Counted from the stretch's first letter, positions 1 to 9,451 are shown. The stretch is DNA of 64,000 nt from JAATFS01 sp037145635 (GCA_037145635.1 JBBCXB010000001.1:1116001-1180000); one strand, 5' to 3'. A program made the numbers and translations. Notes: generated by a model from the letters alone, not told the origin.

Positions 1-1
1 C

Positions 2-745
2 GACCGTGCCCGCGACAAAATCCTCATGGGCGCCGAGCGCCGCTCGATGGCCATGAGCGAGGAGGAGAAGACCCTCACCGCCTACCACGAAGCCGGGCAC
101 GCCATCGTCGGCCGCGTGGTGCCGGAACACGACCCGGTCTACAAGGTTACGATCATCCCGCGCGGTCGCGCGCTGGGCGTCACCATGTACCTGCCGGAAG
201 GCGACAAGTACAGCATGAACAAGGTCGCGATCGAATCGCAGCTGTGCTCGCTGTACGGCGGACGTGTCGCCGAGGAACTGATCTTCGGCAACGACAAGGT
301 CACCACCGGCGCCTCCAACGACATCGAGCGCGCCACCAAGATGGCGCGCAACATGGTCACCAAGTGGGGCCTGTCCGACGAGCTCGGCCCGATCGCCTAC
401 GGCGAGGAGGACGACGAGGTGTTCCTGGGCCGTTCGGTGACGCAGCACAAGAGCGTGTCCGACGACACCGCGCGCCGCATCGACGAGGTGGTCCGCACCA
501 TCCTCGACAAGGCGTACAGCCGCACCACCCAGATCCTGACCGAGAACCTGGACAAGCTGCACACGATGTCCAAGCTGCTGCTGCAGTACGAGACCATCGA
601 CGCGCCGCAGATCGACGCCATCATGGAGGGCCGCGATCCGCCGCCGCCGATGGGCTGGAATCGCTCCGGCAAGGACGACGGCAATAACGACAAGGGCAGC
701 CCGCGCCCGCTGGCGCCGATCGCCGGTCCGGCCGAGCAGATCTGA
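2..745 (+). CDS. ftsH: ATP-dependent zinc metalloprotease FtsH, C-terminal part (5' end outside window)
   Basis: FtsH is a membrane-anchored AAA+ protease that degrades damaged membrane proteins and short-lived regulators. Only the last ~247 codons lie in the window; the reading frame is open to the left edge, so the AAA module and membrane anchor are missing here. The zinc-binding HEAGH motif is encoded at about 86-100, and the M41 peptidase domain with the typical GVTMYLP and GGRVAEEL segments follows. The low-complexity tail after the peptidase domain (RDPPPPMGW...) is usual for FtsH in this family. ftsH upstream of folP is the common proteobacterial order. It is followed by a terminator hairpin at 780-803. 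Identity is very secure. Confidence 0.97.
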   Translation, partial: DRARDKILMGAERRSMAMSEEEKTLTAYHEAGHAIVGRVVPEHDPVYKVTIIPRGRALGVTMYLPEGDKYSMNKVAIESQLCSLYGGRVAEELIFGNDKVTTGASNDIERATKMARNMVTKWGLSDELGPIAYGEEDDEVFLGRSVTQHKSVSDDTARRIDEVVRTILDKAYSRTTQILTENLDKLHTMSKLLLQYETIDAPQIDAIMEGRDPPPPMGWNRSGKDDGNNDKGSPRPLAPIAGPAEQI

Positions 746-779
746 TCGGCCGGCGCTGATCCGGGAATGTGGCGACACG

Positions 780-803
780 AGGCCAGGAAGCGATTCCTGG
801 CCT
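780..803 (+). terminator. Rho-independent terminator after ftsH
   Basis: A 10-bp perfect stem (AGGCCAGGAA / TTCCTGGCCT) with a GCGA tetraloop starts 34 bases past the ftsH stop and is followed by the T-rich stretch TCTTTCGTT. It separates ftsH from the downstream genes. Confidence 0.8.
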
Positions 804-1205
804 CTTTCGTTGGGGGCGCGGGAGGGGGTGCCGCGGGAATGACCGGATCCCGGTTTGCCCGGGCCGGTCCTGCAGGTGTGGTGCCGGGCCTGTAGGCGGT
901 GCAGGTGCCGCGCGGGGTCCGTAAGCCCGCAGCGCGAGCGAGGGTCGATCGGTGCGCTCGTGGACGCGGGCGCGTGTCCGCCCGGCTTCCGGCGCGCCCA
1001 GCGCCGTCGCGGCACCGCCGCGGTGAGCATCGACGCCGCATGCGTACCTTGCCGCGGGTGCAGACACAGGCGTCGGGCTGCCACTGCGGCCACGTCGCAC
1101 GACGCGCACCGTGCCGCGCGCGCGCAGCCGGCGGCCGGGCGCGCCAGCGCCGCGCGGTATCATGACCGGCTGGCTCGTTCGGAGTCGTTATTGCAGGAGT
1201 TGTCG
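804..1205. other. 400-bp GC-rich spacer without a convincing gene
   Basis: Open frames cross this stretch on both strands, but none has a ribosome site, a recognisable domain or a plausible start. The last part presumably holds the promoter of the gene at 1206. No repeat or structured RNA was recognised. Confidence 0.4.
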
Positions 1206-1664
1206 ATGTCCATCCTCCGGAACCTTCGTCGTCGCGTCGCCCCGGCGCTGGTCGCAGTGCTGCTTCTCGGCGCGGTCGCCACCGCGCACGCCGATGCGCC
1301 CCGCCCTCCGGTGGCCAAGTACGTCAAGGCCTACGCCGCCGGCGAGGGCGCCAAGGTCTTCACCCTGCGCTACGACGCGCCGGAGAAGCAGCAGGCGCTG
1401 GTCCAGGTGACCGGCATCGACCATGCGCTGGACGGCCGCATCCTGCGCGCCTCGGTGCAGGCCACCGCCCGGGACACGCGCTACACCGTGGAGCTGCAGG
1501 GGCGCCCGTTCGTGCTGCTGATCGTCGCCGGCGAAGGCGGTGGCGAGCTGTACCTGCCCGGCGCGCCGCGCGCCGAACGCGTGCGCTACGACGAAGACCT
1601 GTCGGAGCAGGGCAATGCCCAGCACTTCCTGACCGCCTACCAGGAACAGGCCGCCGCCCGCTGA
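1206..1664 (+). CDS. Hypothetical exported protein, 152 aa
   Basis: Family not recognised. The start is the ATG at 1206, which has a ribosome site (GCAGGAG) 8-10 bases upstream; a longer frame reaches back to 855 but without support. The protein begins with an Arg-rich n-region and a hydrophobic core (APALVAVLLLGAVATA) ending AHA-DAP, a typical Sec signal peptide. The mature part of about 125 residues is soluble, has no cysteine pair and ends in a run of Ala/Glu/Gln. It lies between ftsH and folP as a single gene. A periplasmic location is inferred from the signal; function is unknown. Confidence 0.75.
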   Translation: MSILRNLRRRVAPALVAVLLLGAVATAHADAPRPPVAKYVKAYAAGEGAKVFTLRYDAPEKQQALVQVTGIDHALDGRILRASVQATARDTRYTVELQGRPFVLLIVAGEGGGELYLPGAPRAERVRYDEDLSEQGNAQHFLTAYQEQAAAR

Positions 1665-1800
1665 CGGGCCGGCGGCAGGCGTCGCTCGCCGTCCGCAACG
1701 CGCGCGCCGGAACCGCGCCTGGCGCGGGCGCCGGTAGGCAGCCGCTCTCCCGCTGCGCGACAATGGCGGCCTGTTGCTGTCCTGGAAGAGAGTCGCCGCC

Positions 1801-1980
1801 ATGTCCATCCCGCCGTCACGGCCACCGTCCTATGCCCTGGAAATCGTCATCGCCACCGTGGTCGGGGCGGCGGCCGGCCTGTGGCTGGACAACCTGGTGG
1901 TCGGCAGCGGCATCGGCATCGCCCTGGGAGCGGTGCTAAGCGTGCTCAAGATGCAGCGCGCCCGCCGCGGGGAGGACTGA
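1801..1980 (+). CDS. Small two-helix membrane protein, 59 aa
   Basis: The start at 1801 is preceded by GGAAGAGAG at 8-bp spacing, so it is preferred over the ATG at 1774. The 59-residue product has two hydrophobic Gly/Ala-rich helices (about residues 14-30 and 33-50) and a short positively charged tail. The pattern, with GLWLD in the first helix and a small-residue zipper, resembles the AtpZ/AtpI-like small membrane proteins, but the match is weak and the neighbours are not ATP synthase genes. Its stop codon overlaps the folP start (ATGA), so it is translationally coupled to folP. Confidence 0.65.
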   Translation: MSIPPSRPPSYALEIVIATVVGAAAGLWLDNLVVGSGIGIALGAVLSVLKMQRARRGED

Positions 1981-2879
1981 TGTTCGACTTCGCGCCGGAA
2001 CTGGATTGCGCTGGCCGCCGCCTGCGCCTGGACCGTGCCCGGGTGATGGGCATCGTCAACGTCACGCCCGATTCGTTCTCCGATGGCGGCCACCACACGA
2101 CCGTCGAGGCCGCGGTCGCGCATGGCCTGCGGCTGGCCGAGGAGGGCGCCGACCTGCTGGATGTCGGCGGCGAGTCCACCCGCCCCGGGGCCGAGCCGGT
2201 GCCGCTGGAGGAGGAACTGCGGCGGGTGCTGCCGGTGATCGAGCAACTGGCCCGGCGCACCGCGCTGCCGATCAGCGTGGACACGTTCAAGCCCGAGGTG
2301 ATGCGTGCGGCGGTGGCGGCGGGCGCCGGCATGCTCAACGACATCTGCGCGCTGCGCGCGCCGGGCGCGCTCGAGGCCGCGGCCGAGCTGGGCGTGCCGG
2401 TGGTGCTGATGCACATGCAGGGCGAGCCGCGCTCGATGCAGGCGGCACCGGCCTACGACGACGTGGTGGGCGAGGTGCATCGCTTCCTGGCCGAGCGCGT
2501 GTTCGCCGCAGAGCTGGCCGGCATCGAAAGGAAGCGGCTGGTGCTCGATCCCGGCTTCGGCTTCGGCAAGAACACCGCGCACAACCTGGCGCTGCTGGCG
2601 CAGCTCGAGCGCTTCGCCGACCTCGGGCTGCCGGTGCTGGCCGGGCTGTCGCGCAAGCGCAGCATCGGCGAGCTCACCGGGCGCGAGGAGCCCGCGGCGC
2701 GGGTGTCCGGCTCGGTGGCCGCGCACCTGATCGCGGCCCAGCGCGGCGCCCGGCTGCTGCGGGTGCACGACGTGGCGGCGACCATGGATGCCCTCAAGGT
2801 GTGGCAGGCGCTGGCCGAGGTGCCGCGGCCGCGGGCGGACGTGGCCGCCTCGACGATCCGCTGGCCGGACGAGGACTGA
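1980..2879 (+). CDS. folP: Dihydropteroate synthase
   Basis: FolP condenses 6-hydroxymethyl-dihydropterin pyrophosphate with p-aminobenzoate to make dihydropteroate, the sulfonamide-sensitive step of folate synthesis in the cytoplasm. The TIM-barrel signatures are present: GIVNVTPDSFSDGG at residues 24-37, DVGGESTRPG near 60, the LVLDPGFGFGK segment and the terminal R-H loop (LRVHDV). The 299-residue length is slightly above the E. coli enzyme because of an N-terminal extension and an acidic tail. The start overlaps the upstream stop and the end overlaps the miaA start (both ATGA), giving a compact small-orf/folP/miaA operon. Confidence 0.96.
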   Translation: MFDFAPELDCAGRRLRLDRARVMGIVNVTPDSFSDGGHHTTVEAAVAHGLRLAEEGADLLDVGGESTRPGAEPVPLEEELRRVLPVIEQLARRTALPISVDTFKPEVMRAAVAAGAGMLNDICALRAPGALEAAAELGVPVVLMHMQGEPRSMQAAPAYDDVVGEVHRFLAERVFAAELAGIERKRLVLDPGFGFGKNTAHNLALLAQLERFADLGLPVLAGLSRKRSIGELTGREEPAARVSGSVAAHLIAAQRGARLLRVHDVAATMDALKVWQALAEVPRPRADVAASTIRWPDED

Positions 2880-3862
2880 TGCCGGCCGACCGCCGACCGC
2901 GGGCGATCGCGCTGATGGGCCCCACCGCCAGCGGCAAGACCGCCTTGGCGCTGGAGCTGGCCGATCGTCTCGGCGGCGAGATCGTCAGCGTCGATTCGGC
3001 CCTGGTCTACCGCGGGCTGGACATCGGGGCGGCCAAGCCCGACGCGGCCATGCGCGCCGCGGTGCCGCACCACCTGCTCGACCTGTGCGACCCGTGGCAG
3101 GTGTACTCGGCCGCCGACTTCGCCCGCGATGCACGCGCGGCGATCGACGCCATCGTCGCGCGCGGGCGCGTGCCCATCCTCGCCGGGGGCACCGGGTTGT
3201 ACTTCCGCTCGCTGCTGGAGGGACTGTCGCAGATGCCGCCGGCCGACCCGGCCACACGCGCGGCGATCGCCGCGGAGGCGGCGCGCGACGGCTGGGCGGC
3301 GCTGCACGCCCGCCTGGCGCAGGTGGACCCGGTCGCGGCCCGGCGCATCCATGCCACCGATCCGCAGCGCATCCAGCGCGCCCTCGAGGTGCATCGGCTC
3401 AGCGGGCGCCCGATCAGCGCCTGGCAGGCGCTGCCGCCCGGGCCGCGGCTGCCGCTGCGGATGCTCAAGCTGGTGCTGGCGCCGGCCTCGCGCGCGGTGC
3501 TGCACGCGCGGATCGAGCGCCGGCTGGACGCCATGTTGCGCGACGGCCTGCTGGAGGAGGTCCGGGCGTTGCGGGCGCTGGGGCCCCTGCAGGCGGTGGC
3601 GCAGCCGCTGGAGCTGCCCGCGATCCGGGCGGTGGGCTACCGCCAGGCCTGGGAACACCTGGACGGGCGCTTCGACGCCGCGGCCCTGCGCGCCCACGCG
3701 CTGCACGCCACCCGCCAGCTCGCCAAGCGTCAGCTGACCTGGCTGCGCGGCGAGCTCGACGCCCGCTGGTTCGACCCGGAACATGACGGCGTTAAACTGC
3801 GTGGGGCAATTTCGGCGTTCTTCGCCAATCGTTGCACTGCCCAGCGGCCTTCAGGCGTGTAA
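2879..3862 (+). CDS. miaA: tRNA dimethylallyltransferase
   Basis: MiaA transfers a dimethylallyl group to N6 of A37 in tRNAs that read UNN codons. The P-loop GPTASGKT is at residues 14-21, followed by the conserved DSALVYRGLDIGAAKP, the GGTGLYFRSLLEGL loop and the RIHATDPQRIQRALEVHRLSG segment that contacts tRNA. Length 327 aa is normal. The ATG overlaps the folP stop. hfq follows 76 bp later, the miaA-hfq-hflX order found in most gammaproteobacteria; in E. coli the hfq promoters lie within and after miaA. Confidence 0.97.
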   Translation: MPADRRPRAIALMGPTASGKTALALELADRLGGEIVSVDSALVYRGLDIGAAKPDAAMRAAVPHHLLDLCDPWQVYSAADFARDARAAIDAIVARGRVPILAGGTGLYFRSLLEGLSQMPPADPATRAAIAAEAARDGWAALHARLAQVDPVAARRIHATDPQRIQRALEVHRLSGRPISAWQALPPGPRLPLRMLKLVLAPASRAVLHARIERRLDAMLRDGLLEEVRALRALGPLQAVAQPLELPAIRAVGYRQAWEHLDGRFDAAALRAHALHATRQLAKRQLTWLRGELDARWFDPEHDGVKLRGAISAFFANRCTAQRPSGV

Positions 3863-3938
3863 CATCCCGGTTCCGGAGCCGGCTGGGGAAAGCGGGTGTC
3901 GACCGGGACTAATAAGAACAAGAAACGGGAGTTTTTCG

Positions 3939-4214
3939 ATGGCCAAGGGGCAATCCTTGCAGGATCCTTTCCTGAACGCACTGCGGCGCGAGCGGGTGCC
4001 GGTGTCGGTTTACCTGGTCAATGGCATCAAGCTGCAGGGCACGATCGAGTCGTTCGACCAGTTCGTCGTGCTGCTGCGCAATACGGTCAGCCAGATGGTG
4101 TACAAGCACGCCATTTCCACCGTCGTCCCCGCGCGCAACGTGCGCGTCGGCCCGGGCGGTGGCTATGTGCAGTCGAACGAAGGCTCCCAGGCGGAAGATG
4201 ACGAAGTCGAGTAA
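3939..4214 (+). CDS. hfq: RNA chaperone Hfq
   Basis: Hfq is the hexameric Sm-like chaperone that pairs small RNAs with mRNAs. The 91-residue product begins MAKGQSLQDPFLN, has the Sm1 motif through VYLVNGIKLQG and the Sm2 motif YKHAISTVVP, and ends in an acidic tail (QAEDDEVE). The ATG at 3939 carries a CGGGAG ribosome site at 3926-3931; a longer frame starting at 3783 inside miaA is not supported. It is followed after 14 bp by hflX. Confidence 0.98.
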   Translation: MAKGQSLQDPFLNALRRERVPVSVYLVNGIKLQGTIESFDQFVVLLRNTVSQMVYKHAISTVVPARNVRVGPGGGYVQSNEGSQAEDDEVE

Positions 4215-4228
4215 GTACGGAATGACGC

Positions 4229-5545
4229 GTGTTTGATCGTTCGCGCAAGGGCGAGAACGCGCTCCTGATCCAGACCCACGCCGGTGGGCCTGCCGAAGAG
4301 GATGTGCTGGAGGAGTTCGCCGACCTGGCGCGGTCGGCGGGTGCCTCGGTGGCCGCGACCCTGACCGCCCGCATCGACCGGCCGAGCCCGTCGACGCTGA
4401 TCGGCAGCGGCAAGCTGGAGGAGGTCAAGGCCGCCGCCGAGGCCACCGGCGCCGACCTGGTGCTGGTCAACCATTCGCTCTCGCCGGTGCAGGAACGCAA
4501 CCTCGAGCGCTACCTCGAACGGCGCGTGATCGACCGCACCGGGCTGATCCTGGACATCTTCGCCCAGCGCGCCCGCAGCCACGAAGGCAAGCTACAGGTC
4601 GAGCTGGCGCAGCTGCGTCACATGGCCACGCGGCTGGTGCGCGGCTGGACCCACCTGGAACGCCAGCGCGGCGGTTCGATCGGCCTGCGCGGCCCCGGCG
4701 AGACCCAGCTGGAGACCGATCGCCGGCTGCTGCAGAAGCGGGTCGAGCAGTTGCAGAAGCGGCTGGAGAAGGTCGAGGTGCAGCGCACCCAGATGCGGCG
4801 CGCGCGGGTGCGCAGCGAACTGCCGCGGATCGCGCTGGTGGGCTACACCAACGCCGGCAAGTCGACCCTGTTCAACGCGCTGACCGGCGCCGCCGCCTAC
4901 GCCGCCGACCAGCTGTTCGCCACGCTGGACCCGACCGTGCGCCGTATCGCGTTGCCGGGCGGCAACGCGGTGCTGGCCGACACCGTCGGCTTCGTCCGCG
5001 ACCTGCCGCACGAGCTGGTCGCCGCGTTCCGCTCCACGCTGTCGGAGGCGCGCGAGGCCGACCTGCTGCTGCACATCGTCGATGCCGCCGATCCGCTGCG
5101 CGAGGAGCGCATCCAGCAGGTCGACGAGGTCCTGCAGGCGGTGGGGGCGGGCGAGCTGCCGCAGCTGCTGGTGTTCAACAAGATCGACCGCATCGAGGGC
5201 GCCGAGGTGCGCCACGATGCGCAGGACGGCGTGCCCGATCCGGCCCGCCGCGAGCGGGTGTGGCTGTCGGCACGCGACGGCCGCGGCCTGGACGTGCTGC
5301 AGCGCGTGCTCGGCCAGCGGCTGGATCTGCAGCACCTGCAGGCCACGCTGCGGCTGCCGCCGTCGGCCGGTCGCCTGCGTTCGCGCCTGCACCAGCTGGA
5401 GGTGGTCCGCCACGAGCAGGCCGACGAACAGGGCTGGCTGCTGGACATCGACCTGCCGCTGGTCGAGGCCGAACGCCTGGCCGCCGGCAGCGATGGCGAG
5501 CCGCTGCGGGCGCTGCTGCCGGAACGTCGCAACGACTGGGAGTGA
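4229..5545 (+). CDS. hflX: Ribosome-associated GTPase HflX
   Basis: HflX is a GTPase that binds the 50S subunit and splits stalled ribosomes under stress. The start is a GTG. An N-terminal HflX domain (to about residue 180, with GSGKLEE and the GLRGPGETQLETDRR linker) precedes the G domain: G1 GYTNAGKST at 205-213, G3 DTVGF, G4 NKID, G5 near LSARDGRG. The C-terminal part follows the family pattern. Length 438 aa is usual. It closes the miaA-hfq-hflX cluster; hflK and hflC do not follow here. Confidence 0.96.
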   Translation: MFDRSRKGENALLIQTHAGGPAEEDVLEEFADLARSAGASVAATLTARIDRPSPSTLIGSGKLEEVKAAAEATGADLVLVNHSLSPVQERNLERYLERRVIDRTGLILDIFAQRARSHEGKLQVELAQLRHMATRLVRGWTHLERQRGGSIGLRGPGETQLETDRRLLQKRVEQLQKRLEKVEVQRTQMRRARVRSELPRIALVGYTNAGKSTLFNALTGAAAYAADQLFATLDPTVRRIALPGGNAVLADTVGFVRDLPHELVAAFRSTLSEAREADLLLHIVDAADPLREERIQQVDEVLQAVGAGELPQLLVFNKIDRIEGAEVRHDAQDGVPDPARRERVWLSARDGRGLDVLQRVLGQRLDLQHLQATLRLPPSAGRLRSRLHQLEVVRHEQADEQGWLLDIDLPLVEAERLAAGSDGEPLRALLPERRNDWE

Positions 5546-5790
5546 GCGGCCGCGGCCGCTCGCCGACGCCGACGACGGCTTGCCGTCCATGGCCGCGCGT
5601 CGTGCCGTACCCGGGCGTGCGCGCCGCCGCGCGCACTTCTGCGGCACCCGGTCGCAGCCGTGATTCGACCAAAGTGTTAGGCCGCCGGCCGCGCATGAAA
5701 CCTGGCATCAGGACGCGTCGCTTAAACTGAAGCGTGTTCGAGATCCGTTGTCGCGGATCCTTCCCCCACCCGCGCATGGAGTCCGTTCTT

Positions 5791-7098
5791 ATGTCCCAAT
5801 CGTCAGTCTCGCCGGTTCCCCACTACACGCCGGAGGAGAAGCGCCATCGCATCTTCGCGATCATGGCGGCCTCGTCGGGGAACCTGGTGGAGTGGTTCGA
5901 CTTCTACGTCTTCGCCTTCTGCTCGATCTACTTCGCCGGCGCGTTCTTTCCCGAGGGCGACCGGACCAGCCAGCTGCTCAATACCGCCGGCGTGTTCGCC
6001 GTCGGCTTCCTGATGCGCCCGATCGGCGGCTGGCTGTTCGGCCGCATCGCCGACCGCTACGGCCGCAAGAACTCGATGCTGATCTCGGTCACCATGATGT
6101 GCGGCGGCTCGCTGATGATCGCCTGCCTGCCGACCTATGCCAGCATCGGCATCTGGGCGCCCGTGCTGCTGGTGGTGGCACGGCTGATCCAGGGCCTGTC
6201 GGTCGGTGGCGAGTACGGCACCACCGCCACCTACATGAGCGAGGTGGCGCTGCGCGGGCAGCGCGGCTTCTTCTCCTCGTTCCAGTACGTGACCCTGATC
6301 GGCGGCCAGCTGCTGGCGGTGCTGGTCATCGTGATCATGGAGGCCGTGCTCAGCGAGCAGGAGATCCGCGACTGGGCCTGGCGCGTGCCGTTCGTGATCG
6401 GCGCGATCGCCGCGGTGGTGGCGCTGCTGCTGCGCCGCACCCTGACCGAGACCCAGACCGCCGAGAAGCGCGCCAACAAGGATGCCGGCACCCTGGGCGG
6501 GCTGTTCCGCCACCACAAGGCCGCGTTCTTCACCGTGCTCGGCTATACCGCCGGCGGCTCGCTGATCTTCTACACCTTCACCACCTACATGCAGAAGTTC
6601 CTGGTCAACACGGTGCACCTGCCGATCAAGACCGCCAGCTTCGTGATGACTGGCGCGCTGTTCCTGTACATGTGCATGCAGCCACTGTTCGGCATGCTGT
6701 CCGACCGCATCGGCCGTCGCAACAACATGCTGCTGTTCGGCGCGCTCGGCGCGCTGTGCACGGTGCCGATCCTGACCGCGCTGCAGTACGTGACCCAGCC
6801 GGTGATGGCGTTCGTGCTGATCGTGCTGGCGCTGGCCATCGTGAGCTTCTACACCTCGATCAGCGGCATCGTGAAGGCCGAGATGTTCCCGGCCGAGGTG
6901 CGCGCGCTCGGCGTCGGCCTGGCCTACGCGGTGGGCAACGCCATATTCGGCGGCTCGGCCGAGTTCGTGGCGTTGAAGCTGAAGTCCTGGGACCACGAGA
7001 GCCTGTTCTTCTGGTATGTCACCGCGATGATGGTGATCGCATTCCTGGTGAGCCTGCGCCTGCCGCGCCAGGCCAGCTACCTGCACACCGACCACTGA
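5791..7098 (+). CDS. MFS metabolite:H+ symporter, KgtP-like (alpha-ketoglutarate permease type)
   Basis: A proton-coupled dicarboxylate or alpha-ketoglutarate importer of the metabolite:H+ symporter branch of the MFS, located in the inner membrane. The family signatures are the N-terminal GNLVEWFDFYVF, the loop 2-3 motif GRIADRYGRKNSM, the repeated LSDRIGRRNN in the second half, and GLSVGGEYG in TM4-5. Twelve hydrophobic segments can be counted in 435 residues. The start at 5791 is chosen because GGAG sits 9 bases upstream; the frame extends to 5734 without such a site. It stands alone. Substrate is inferred from family resemblance; proline/betaine or citrate transport is possible. Confidence 0.85.
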   Translation: MSQSSVSPVPHYTPEEKRHRIFAIMAASSGNLVEWFDFYVFAFCSIYFAGAFFPEGDRTSQLLNTAGVFAVGFLMRPIGGWLFGRIADRYGRKNSMLISVTMMCGGSLMIACLPTYASIGIWAPVLLVVARLIQGLSVGGEYGTTATYMSEVALRGQRGFFSSFQYVTLIGGQLLAVLVIVIMEAVLSEQEIRDWAWRVPFVIGAIAAVVALLLRRTLTETQTAEKRANKDAGTLGGLFRHHKAAFFTVLGYTAGGSLIFYTFTTYMQKFLVNTVHLPIKTASFVMTGALFLYMCMQPLFGMLSDRIGRRNNMLLFGALGALCTVPILTALQYVTQPVMAFVLIVLALAIVSFYTSISGIVKAEMFPAEVRALGVGLAYAVGNAIFGGSAEFVALKLKSWDHESLFFWYVTAMMVIAFLVSLRLPRQASYLHTDH

Positions 7099-7196
7099 CG
7101 CGACGCCTGGCCGGCCGCGGCAGCGCGGCCGGCCAGGCAGACAGCGCGAGCGAATTCGGCTAAAAGAAGGGCCTGTTCCTTCCGCCTCCCTACACG

Positions 7197-7691
7197 ATGA
7201 CCACGCCCACCGACCCGGATCTCCTGCAGCTTGCCGAATCGCTGGGCCGGCAGCTGGGCGCCGCCCGCGAGCGCCTGGTCACCGCGGAGAGCTGTACCGG
7301 TGGCTGGATCGCCAAGGCGATGACCGACATCGCCGGTTCGTCGGACTGGTTCGACTGCGGCATGGCCGCCTACAGCTACGAGGCCAAGCAAGCGCTGCTC
7401 GGCGTCCGCCCGCAGACCCTGGAACGCCACGGTGCGGTCAGCCGCGAGACCGCGATCGAGATGGTGTCCGGGGCGCTGGTCAACTCCGGTGCCAGCATCG
7501 CGGTGGCGGTCACCGGCATCGCCGGCCCGGGCGGCGGCAGCGCCGACAAGCCGGTGGGCACGGTGTGGATCGGCTGGAAGCGGCGGGGCGGCTACGCCAC
7601 GGCGCAGCTGTTCCGGTTCGACGGCGATCGCGACGCGGTGCGGCGGCGGACCGTCGCCGCCGCGCTGCGCGGCCTGAGCGCGCTGTTGTGA
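7197..7691 (+). CDS. pncC: Nicotinamide-nucleotide amidohydrolase, CinA C-terminal family
   Basis: PncC deamidates nicotinamide mononucleotide to nicotinate mononucleotide and recycles NMN made by DNA ligase. The product carries the diagnostic TAESCTGGWIA near residue 30, WFDCGMAAYSYEAK, and AVTGIAGPGGGSADKPVGTVWIG in the second half. At 164 aa it is the stand-alone amidohydrolase, without the N-terminal COG1058 domain. The order pncC/cinA, then lexA and recA, is conserved in many proteobacteria, but here a UbiB-family gene separates them. Confidence 0.93.
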   Translation: MTTPTDPDLLQLAESLGRQLGAARERLVTAESCTGGWIAKAMTDIAGSSDWFDCGMAAYSYEAKQALLGVRPQTLERHGAVSRETAIEMVSGALVNSGASIAVAVTGIAGPGGGSADKPVGTVWIGWKRRGGYATAQLFRFDGDRDAVRRRTVAAALRGLSALL

Positions 7692-7725
7692 CTGGGTTGC
7701 GCGTGCGCGGTGGGCGGGCGCCGGC

Positions 7726-9408
7726 ATGAGCATGTGGGACGCGCTCGGCACCGTCCGCGATCTCGGCCGGCTGCAGGAGATCGCCTCGGTCCTGATCCGC
7801 TACGGCTTCGGCGACGTGGTCCGCCGGATCGGCCTGGCCGACGTGCTGGAGCGCGCCGGCCGCCTGCTGCACTGGCACAACGCCGAGGGACGCCTGCGGA
7901 TGTCGGCGGCGATGCGGGTGCGGCGCGCACTCGAGGACCTCGGCCCGACCTTCGTCAAGTTCGGCCAGGTGCTGGCCACCCGCGTGGACCTGTTGCCGCC
8001 GGACTGGATCGAGGAACTGAGCGAACTGCAGAACTCGGTGCCGCCGCTGCCGTTCGAGCAGGTGCGCCCGCAGCTCATGGCCGATCTCGGGCGGCCGCCC
8101 GAGGAGGTGTTCGCCCGGCTCGACGAGACCCCGCTGGCGGCGGCCTCGCTGGCGCAGACCCATCGCGCCTGGCTGGCGGACGGCACCCCGGTGGTGCTGA
8201 AGATCCGCCGTCCCGGCATCCGCGAGGTCATCGAGGCCGACCTGCGGCTGCTCGCGCGGCTGGCCGAGATCGTCGAGACGCGCGCGCCGGACCTCAAGCG
8301 CTACCACCCGGCCGAGGTGGTGCACCAGTTCACCCTGTCGCTGCGCCGCGAGCTGGACTTCGCCGCCGAGTGCCGCAATGCCGAGCGCATCGCGCAGAAC
8401 TTCGCCGGCCACGGCGAGATCCTGATCCCCGCGGTGCACTGGGAGTGGACCTGCGAGGCCCTGAACGTCCAGGATTTCGTCGATGGCATCCCGGGCCGCG
8501 ACCTGGTGGGCGTGGATGCCGCCGGTCTGGACCGGGTCGCGCTGGCGCGCACCGGCGCCGGCATCGTGCTGAAGATGGTGCTGGAGGACGGCTGCTTCCA
8601 CGCCGACCCGCACCCCGGCAACATCTTCTACCTGCCCGGCAACCGCATCGCGGTGATCGACTTCGGCATGGTCGGGCGCATCTCCGAGCAGCGCCGCTAC
8701 CAGGTCGTGCAGCTGCTGCACGGCATGGTCGCGCACGATGCCGAATCGGTGACCGACGTGCTGCTGGAGTGGGCCGGCGGCGGCATCGAGGTCGACGAGG
8801 CCCGGCTGCAGCAGGACATCGGCGCCTTCGTCGACGAGTATCGCGGGGTCCCGCTGAAGGAACTGCGCATCGGCGCGATGCTCGGCGACATCACCGCGAT
8901 CCTGCGCGACCACGGCCTGGCGCTGCCGGCCGACCTGGCGCTGATGATCAAGGCGTTCCTGACCCTGGAGGGCATGGGCCGCCAGCTCGACCCCGACTTC
9001 GACATGGCCAGCGAGGCACGCCCCTACCTGGAGCGTGCGGTGCTGCGCCGCTACGCCCCGCGCGCGGTGTTGCGCCGCGGCCGCCGCAGCCTGACCGGCG
9101 CGATCGACCTGCTGGGCGACCTGCCGCGCGACCTCAAGCGGCTGGTCCAGGCGGCGCGCCGCGGCCGCCTGCAGCTGCACGTGGAGACCAAGTCGCTGCG
9201 CGAGTTCGGCGAGCAGGTGGACCGTGCCGCCAACCGCCTGACCATGGGCATCGTCACCGCCGCGCTGGTGATCGGCTCGTCGATCGTCATGAACAGCGTC
9301 GGCGGCATCTCCAGCCGCTGGCTGCTGGCGATCGGCGTGACCGGCTTCATCGGCGCCGCGATGTGCGGGATCTGGATCCTGTTCTCGATCTGGCGCAGCC
9401 GGCGTTAG
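7726..9408 (+). CDS. UbiB/ABC1-family atypical kinase
   Basis: Member of the ABC1/ADCK/UbiB family of protein-kinase-like ATPases that support ubiquinone synthesis. The diagnostic KxGQ segment is present (FVKFGQVLATRVDLLP), followed by the ALAQTH-type Ala-rich nucleotide loop (AAASLAQTHRAW), DFAAECRNAERI, the catalytic-loop equivalent FHADPHPGN and the metal-binding VIDFGMVG. Two hydrophobic helices form the C-terminus (about residues 510-530 and 535-555), the usual membrane anchor. It is 560 aa. Because it is not in a ubiE-ubiJ-ubiB cluster it may be a paralogue, so no symbol is given. Confidence 0.9.
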   Translation: MSMWDALGTVRDLGRLQEIASVLIRYGFGDVVRRIGLADVLERAGRLLHWHNAEGRLRMSAAMRVRRALEDLGPTFVKFGQVLATRVDLLPPDWIEELSELQNSVPPLPFEQVRPQLMADLGRPPEEVFARLDETPLAAASLAQTHRAWLADGTPVVLKIRRPGIREVIEADLRLLARLAEIVETRAPDLKRYHPAEVVHQFTLSLRRELDFAAECRNAERIAQNFAGHGEILIPAVHWEWTCEALNVQDFVDGIPGRDLVGVDAAGLDRVALARTGAGIVLKMVLEDGCFHADPHPGNIFYLPGNRIAVIDFGMVGRISEQRRYQVVQLLHGMVAHDAESVTDVLLEWAGGGIEVDEARLQQDIGAFVDEYRGVPLKELRIGAMLGDITAILRDHGLALPADLALMIKAFLTLEGMGRQLDPDFDMASEARPYLERAVLRRYAPRAVLRRGRRSLTGAIDLLGDLPRDLKRLVQAARRGRLQLHVETKSLREFGEQVDRAANRLTMGIVTAALVIGSSIVMNSVGGISSRWLLAIGVTGFIGAAMCGIWILFSIWRSRR

Positions 9409-9451
9409 CGGCCGGGAACAGGGAGCGGGCAATCCGAATCGAAGCCGCAGG